A stretch of 9,257 nt of DNA from Candidatus Zipacnadia bacterium (GTDB lineage: Bacteria > Armatimonadota > Zipacnadia > Zipacnadales > Zipacnadaceae): NCBI GenBank assembly GCA_029821455.1, contig JALGTI010000104.1:1-9257 (forward strand), written 5' to 3'. Both the position numbers and the translations under genes were made by a program. Shown in pieces: positions 6,301 through 9,257 of the stretch; positions within the stretch are counted from its first letter, which is position 1; each line of letters opens with the position of its first letter. The notes below the pieces were generated by a model. The model was not told the DNA's origin and made no database searches. It worked only from the letters and a program-made list of their open reading frames with translations.

Positions 6301-9257
6301 TTGTGCTCTATGTGACTTACTCTGACGCGGATAATGACCCACCTGCGCTGCTGCGACTGGGCGTTGACGGCACCACGGCCACTCCGGACAGCATCCTGGA
6401 GATGGAGCCGGTTGACCCCGGCGACGATGTATATAGCGATGGCGCCGTGTTCAAGACCCAGCCGCTGCGGCTGAGCGCCAGCCCGCCGGGGACCCGCCAC
6501 CGTATCCGTGGCCAGGCCTCCGATGGCGAACTGCGCTATCCGCCGGGCTATCCGCCGCCAGCGACCTTGCCGTTCTGGGGCGAGGGTGCCAACGAGTCAG
6601 AGGATGGGCCGATGGTGCAGGCAAATACGGCCCCGGCCCTGGCTTACCCGGCCGATGACAATACCCCCGGTAACTACCCCGGCCTCGACCCAGACATCGG
6701 CCAGGGGTCTGACACGTTTGTGTTCTCGGTCACTTATTCCGACAGCGATGACTTTGCCGGGATAAAGGGCAATCCGCCCGAGTTCGTGCGGGTGTATGTG
6801 GACAATGTCCCGTACGATATGGACCCGACAGATCCGATTGATGAGGACTATACCGACGGGGCGGAGTTCCAGACAGATGTGACCGGACTTGTGGTTGGCA
6901 CACCACACACCTACTACTTCCTGGCCTCCGATGGTGTAGATCAGGCGCGCCTGCCGAGCAGCATAGGCAGCAGTGAGGACGGTCCCATAGTAGACGAGCC
7001 GCCTGGTGCGCCGCTCAGCCTGAGTGCCGCTGACGTGCCGGGTGACGACGGGGAAAATGGCATCCGCCTGACGTGGAGTGCCAGCCTCGATGACGGCGGC
7101 GGCGCTAACGATGTGGTGGAGTACCTGATATATCGCCGCGAGGGCAGCGTCGGCCCGTCGGCGTTGCCACCAGGGTATGCACCGCCTGAAGTGGCGACAG
7201 TGCCGGCCGATGGGTCCCCGGTCTACAGCTACGATGACACCACAGCAGAAAAGAATGTTGAATACTTCTATGTGGTAACGGCTAAGGACGCGAGGGACTT
7301 CGAGTCAGATGCATCGAACGAGGCCGGGCCGGTGCGCGCTCTAGATGATAATCCACCCGGCGCGCCCACCAACCTGGCAGCCGTAGATACCGGGCTGGGG
7401 CGGACTATCACCCTGACCTGGGACGCCTCGCCAGAAGATGGCAGTCCTCCCGACGACGTAGTCGAGTATCATCTGTATCGCTCTACCACTACCACCTTCG
7501 GCGGCTCGTACGTCGCAGCGATACCAGCCGACGATAGCGCCAGCTACAGCTACAACGATACTACGGCACCGCACGAGATTGCGGTCAACTATATGCTGCG
7601 GGCCTATGACGGGCAGAACGAGTCAACCGACAGCAATACGGCTGGGCCAGTGACGGCCACTGACACGACCGGGCCCGTGCTGACCAACGAGGCCCCGCCG
7701 GACGGGTCTATGGATGCACCACGGGACACCGATATCAGCTTCTCACTGACCGACCAGGGTGTCGGCGTTGACTATACCACCATTGTGGTGGAGCTTACTG
7801 TCAACAGCGGAACGCCGCTTGACATCACCGCCGATATGGTCAGGACCGGGACTGCCGCCCAATATGACCTGGTCTATGACCCGCCCGTGGACTTTGACTA
7901 TTCCGATTCTGTGACGGTTGATGTAAACTGCGACGACCTTGAGAGCAACTCGATGACAGATAGCTTCAGCTTCACCATCGAGCCGGTGCCGACGTACTCG
8001 GTCTCCGGGCACATTGAGGACGGAGGCGGGACGCCGGAGGTCGGCGTGACGGTCACAGTAGGAGCCTCATCTGACGTCACTGACATCAACGGTGACTACT
8101 CGGTCACAGGCCTGGCGCCCGGCACCTACCAGGTGATCCCGACCAAGACGGATCGCTCGTTTAGTCCCGAGTTCCGGGTAGTGACCCTGGGCCCCAGTCA
8201 GGCCGGCGTGAACTTCACCTCCGCGCCTGGTTATGACATTGCCGGGGATGTCGAGGATACCGGCGCCACCCCGATGGCCGGTGTCACAATCTCTGACGGC
8301 ATCCATACCACGCTTAGTCAGCCCGATGGCTCCTGGCAGTTCACTGACCTGGCGGCCGGCAACTACACACTGACGGCCACCTTGACCGGCTACACATTCA
8401 CGCCAACCTCGCTGCCTGTGACCATCGGCCCCGATGCAACCGGCCTGCTATTTACAGGAGCAGTCCAGACGTTTACCATCGCGGGCTTGGTGGAAACTCC
8501 CACCGGCGGGCGCATCGGGGACGTGACGGTGGATGCAATGCAGGGTGCCACCATAGTGGCAACTACGACTACGGCCGCCAATGGCGCATACGCGCTCACC
8601 GGCCTTGCCACTGGTGTCTATGATATTGTGCCATCCAAGGTTGACTTCGGCTTTGATCCGGTGCAGCAGACAGTTAACCTGACAGCGGATCGGTCCGACG
8701 TTGACTTCATCGGCCACGCAATCTACAGTGTCACGTTTGGCCCCGGCGTTCGCTTTGTGGGGCTACCTGTGACGCCGGTGGACCCCGAGCCGCTGACCGT
8801 CTTTGGTGCAGGTGTGCCGGTGGCACGCTGGAATCCGCTGACATTGCCACCAGCCTATCAATATCCGGTGCCTGGTGTCCCGAACCCGTTCTTGGATGTC
8901 GCCCCGGGCAAGGGCTATTTTGCCAACTTTGGCTCGACCACGCTGCTGCAGGTGCCAGGAGAAGTGATGCCCCTGACAGCCTTCTCCCTGACCTGCGAAC
9001 CGGGCTGGAATATGCACGCCAATATGTACGATGCGACGCTGCCGTGGGCCAACTTCTCGTTGACCGGCGCCGGGGTTGTCAAGGACTTCGGGTTCATATA
9101 TGAGCCGGTCGCAGGTTACCGTCTGGTCACCGACGTACCGGGCCTTGGCGCGCTGGATGCGCTGCCGGTTAATGCTGGTGTGTGGATGCTGGCCACGGCG
9201 CGGCAGACCATCGTGGTCACCCCGCCGGCGGGGCCGTTGGAGGCAGAGGCGCCGGCG
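3354..9257 (+). CDS. Giant multidomain exported protein: Asp-rich modules, FN3-like, Ig-like and carboxypeptidase-regulatory repeats (3' end outside window)
   Basis: The frame is open from ATG 3354 to the last base, giving 1968 residues without a stop. A signal peptide is seen at about 1-35: Lys10, then a hydrophobic core (residues 11-26) and an Ala-rich exit. Residues about 36-236 are unrecognised and contain GPDGIEGTGDD. Five Asp-rich modules follow (about 237-430, 595-690, 753-930, 981-1060, 1120-1200). Then come two FN3-like domains (about 1217-1333, 1334-1433) sharing DVVEY-x-x-YR, an Ig-like domain (about 1434-1547), three carboxypeptidase-regulatory/SpaA-like repeats (1548, 1627 and 1707 onward) and a C-terminal region from about 1790 with ARWNP and GWNM. 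No catalytic motif or anchor was recognised, though an anchor may lie beyond the window. The protein is likely secreted or surface-bound. A structural, adhesive or glycan-binding role is inference. The gene appears monocistronic with its own promoter. Confidence 0.93.
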   Translation, partial: MTHQPAPLSKFAVALLLLLIPLILVAQAPLASQPAISKCFGGEGIWPNPASSRSERWYRLYLTWDPADESINYLYINAPGNGSFYVCQNGNWVPSGTFGVSYYPAKPPDGETSQAGYGYVTITLGPYVGYEISEMGGKWHGAGPDGIEGTGDDTAFGRTYTTTGTDFEWHGYYHTWNLVDDLKDTISGDGSLSTTGTIITVPDDDDILQWYSGEAAGIDPLAVDTEGPDYENGTGSNAYTFRVRYRSGYHYRSISSGLRPRFNREDEPIPGPAAYRWMITRSGSQYETWDYDTDYWILDFNDDPWFDHVGYWQTWFHIPGVCLIIDKDYLHPHIMVREDPGDDDWSDGATYKYVVQPTDYKSLLDNLFVFPYDPVGEDPLDSLNTAIAGQPHSNNYAVLKPGGHIYEFIATDDIQPHLDTAFVNIGRPGDSEQYAYISYASPGFQAPTNLVQRFADNAGGGGFGYPYDSQDTTRYPKVDPLLSAHPFFPHRTGSADPYPGSTGGLNGYWQDGDLTGPDIYGALANPFDMTNDGGPIIGGVEAGYGDPDIGGGGKGSSTVRFINDCTISPNLANIYPDSDPLTPLRGGKWTETTNYKFRINYWQSDNVQPLLIQARIRKASGPTSGGPWQAYTLTAADPSDTDVRDGKVFQRELSATQLPGGGGPGDYHYYFVASDGINTTIFPRRPGDPAVGPGGVGTQRVQWYVRVPQGGGTPVDPGDPGVPGGADWYWFRVNQPPLLSDHSVTPQSGRLNDSFVFRVRYQDGDGVADPGWTQPATGDRPFRSYLWIDLFGDIQGEASVVSVPSQTQLTYSVPDGSGYADDSLIGYTVEMLSGNAINNVYQITDNTDTSITVAGGSTLQTDGVQASDTFNIANWFRASMQPLNPSDTNYVDGADYTVDTATFVTLEPGVHRYYFEFLDDWGAWLYPTEPNVSVEGEMVRYPEAGSFVGPEVLPNRAPTLSNFRYTPQAASPTAYDGTTATEFVLYVTYSDADNDPPALLRLGVDGTTATPDSILEMEPVDPGDDVYSDGAVFKTQPLRLSASPPGTRHRIRGQASDGELRYPPGYPPPATLPFWGEGANESEDGPMVQANTAPALAYPADDNTPGNYPGLDPDIGQGSDTFVFSVTYSDSDDFAGIKGNPPEFVRVYVDNVPYDMDPTDPIDEDYTDGAEFQTDVTGLVVGTPHTYYFLASDGVDQARLPSSIGSSEDGPIVDEPPGAPLSLSAADVPGDDGENGIRLTWSASLDDGGGANDVVEYLIYRREGSVGPSALPPGYAPPEVATVPADGSPVYSYDDTTAEKNVEYFYVVTAKDARDFESDASNEAGPVRALDDNPPGAPTNLAAVDTGLGRTITLTWDASPEDGSPPDDVVEYHLYRSTTTTFGGSYVAAIPADDSASYSYNDTTAPHEIAVNYMLRAYDGQNESTDSNTAGPVTATDTTGPVLTNEAPPDGSMDAPRDTDISFSLTDQGVGVDYTTIVVELTVNSGTPLDITADMVRTGTAAQYDLVYDPPVDFDYSDSVTVDVNCDDLESNSMTDSFSFTIEPVPTYSVSGHIEDGGGTPEVGVTVTVGASSDVTDINGDYSVTGLAPGTYQVIPTKTDRSFSPEFRVVTLGPSQAGVNFTSAPGYDIAGDVEDTGATPMAGVTISDGIHTTLSQPDGSWQFTDLAAGNYTLTATLTGYTFTPTSLPVTIGPDATGLLFTGAVQTFTIAGLVETPTGGRIGDVTVDAMQGATIVATTTTAANGAYALTGLATGVYDIVPSKVDFGFDPVQQTVNLTADRSDVDFIGHAIYSVTFGPGVRFVGLPVTPVDPEPLTVFGAGVPVARWNPLTLPPAYQYPVPGVPNPFLDVAPGKGYFANFGSTTLLQVPGEVMPLTAFSLTCEPGWNMHANMYDATLPWANFSLTGAGVVKDFGFIYEPVAGYRLVTDVPGLGALDALPVNAGVWMLATARQTIVVTPPAGPLEAEAPA
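4062..6980 (+). repeat. Five protein-level Asp-rich modules in the giant protein
   Basis: Each module begins with a beta-strand-like stretch (YTFRVRY, YKFRINY, FVFRVRY, FVLYVTY, FVFSVTY). It then has a 13-residue signature and then an 'H-x-Y-x-F..[SD]D' stretch. Signature coordinates are 4368-4406 (DPGDDDWSDGATY), 5262-5300 (DPSDTDVRDGKVF), 6003-6041 (NPSDTNYVDGADY), 6414-6452 (DPGDDVYSDGAVF) and 6831-6869 (DPIDEDYTDGAEF). The strand-to-signature distance is 40-42 residues in modules 2, 4 and 5 but 102 in module 1 and 131 in module 3. From signature to His the distance is 25-31 residues in modules 2-5 and 65 in module 1. The nucleotide sequences have diverged, so this is an old duplication. 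The fold looks like an Ig/cadherin-type sandwich, and the acidic signature might bind calcium (inference). Confidence 0.75.
5772..5969 (+). other. Nested small domain inside module 3
   Basis: Residues about 807-872 interrupt module 3 between its first strand and its signature. The segment reads SLIGYTVEMLSGNAINNVYQ (residues 823-842), then ITDNTDTSITVAGG and ASDTFNI. It resembles small beta modules found in phage and surface proteins with the pattern 'L-x-G-x-x-V-E..SG....Q...I..NT.T..TV....AGDT(F/Y).I'. The match is from memory of such sequences, not from a search. Confidence 0.55.
7002..7650 (+). repeat. Tandem pair of fibronectin type III-like domains
   Basis: Both units open with PPGAP and have a 'hydrophobic-x-L-T-W-x-A-S' strand (RLTWSAS, TLTWDAS). 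Both then have DVVEY followed by YR, SY(D/N)DTTA, and NEAGPV or NTAGPV at the end. These are normal FN3 landmarks, including the strand B Trp and the 'Y-x-(I/L)-Y-R' strand. Unit 1 starts at 7002 and unit 2 at 7353. They were clearly duplicated from one ancestor. Confidence 0.8.
7995..8720 (+). repeat. Three carboxypeptidase-regulatory/SpaA-like beta-sandwich repeats
   Basis: The units start at 7995 (YSVSGHIED), 8232 (YDIAGDVED) and 8472 (FTIAGLVET). Each has 'G-V-T-V' or similar, then a '(D/N)G-x-(Y/W)-x-(V/F/L)-T-(G/D)-L-A-x-G-x-Y' core (INGDYSVTGLAPGTY, PDGSWQFTDLAAGNY, ANGAYALTGLATGVY). A 'F-x-P' strand and a closing 'V-x-F' strand follow. This is the hallmark of the CarboxypepD_reg/Cna-B-like clan, usually stalk or spacer domains in surface proteins. 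Confidence 0.85.

Overview
The window is a GC-rich stretch (roughly 60% by eye) of bacterial chromosome. All recognisable genes are on the + strand. The lineage hint is weak. The first gene is a truncated DUF1559/H-X9-DG-type pseudopilin, a family heavily expanded in Armatimonadota, Planctomycetota, Lentisphaerota and related uncultured phyla. The last gene is a very large Asp/Gly/Pro/Thr-rich secreted protein of a style common in the same groups. I would guess an Armatimonadota-like or PVC-like environmental bacterium, without certainty.

Layout. (1) 1-537: C-terminal 178 residues of a pseudopilin whose prepilin leader lies upstream of the window. (2) 538-790: intergenic DNA holding an imperfect palindrome (741-761) and a good ribosome binding site. 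(3) 791-2380: membrane-anchored HtrA/DegP-family protease with two PDZ domains, an acidic linker between them and Glu where the family normally has its catalytic Asp. It is followed by a strong rho-independent terminator (2405-2440). (4) 2504-3088: Ogt/MGMT-type O6-alkylguanine-DNA alkyltransferase with an intact active site. Its last residues are read through a second palindrome (3053-3069) of the same style as the first. (5) 3089-3353: a sigma70-like promoter (3113-3142) and a leader of about 200 nt. (6) 3354-9257: the start and 1968 residues of a huge exported protein that is still open at the window edge.

The large protein fills almost two thirds of the window. After a signal peptide and an unrecognised N-terminal region it has five copies of a module marked by a 13-residue Asp-rich signature ([DN]-P-x-D-x-x-[WYV]-x-D-G-[AK]-x-[YF]). 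One copy carries a nested small domain and another is greatly expanded. These are followed by two fibronectin type III-like domains, one Ig-like domain, three carboxypeptidase-regulatory/SpaA-like beta-sandwich repeats and a C-terminal region that looks like two related halves. No catalytic domain was recognised, so a structural, adhesive or glycan-binding surface role is the most economical guess.

The genes do not form one operon. HtrA is closed off by its own terminator, ogt stands alone, and the giant gene has its own promoter. A link between the HtrA protease and quality control of exported proteins such as the giant is plausible but only inferred. I saw no tRNA, rRNA, CRISPR array, transposase or phage gene.
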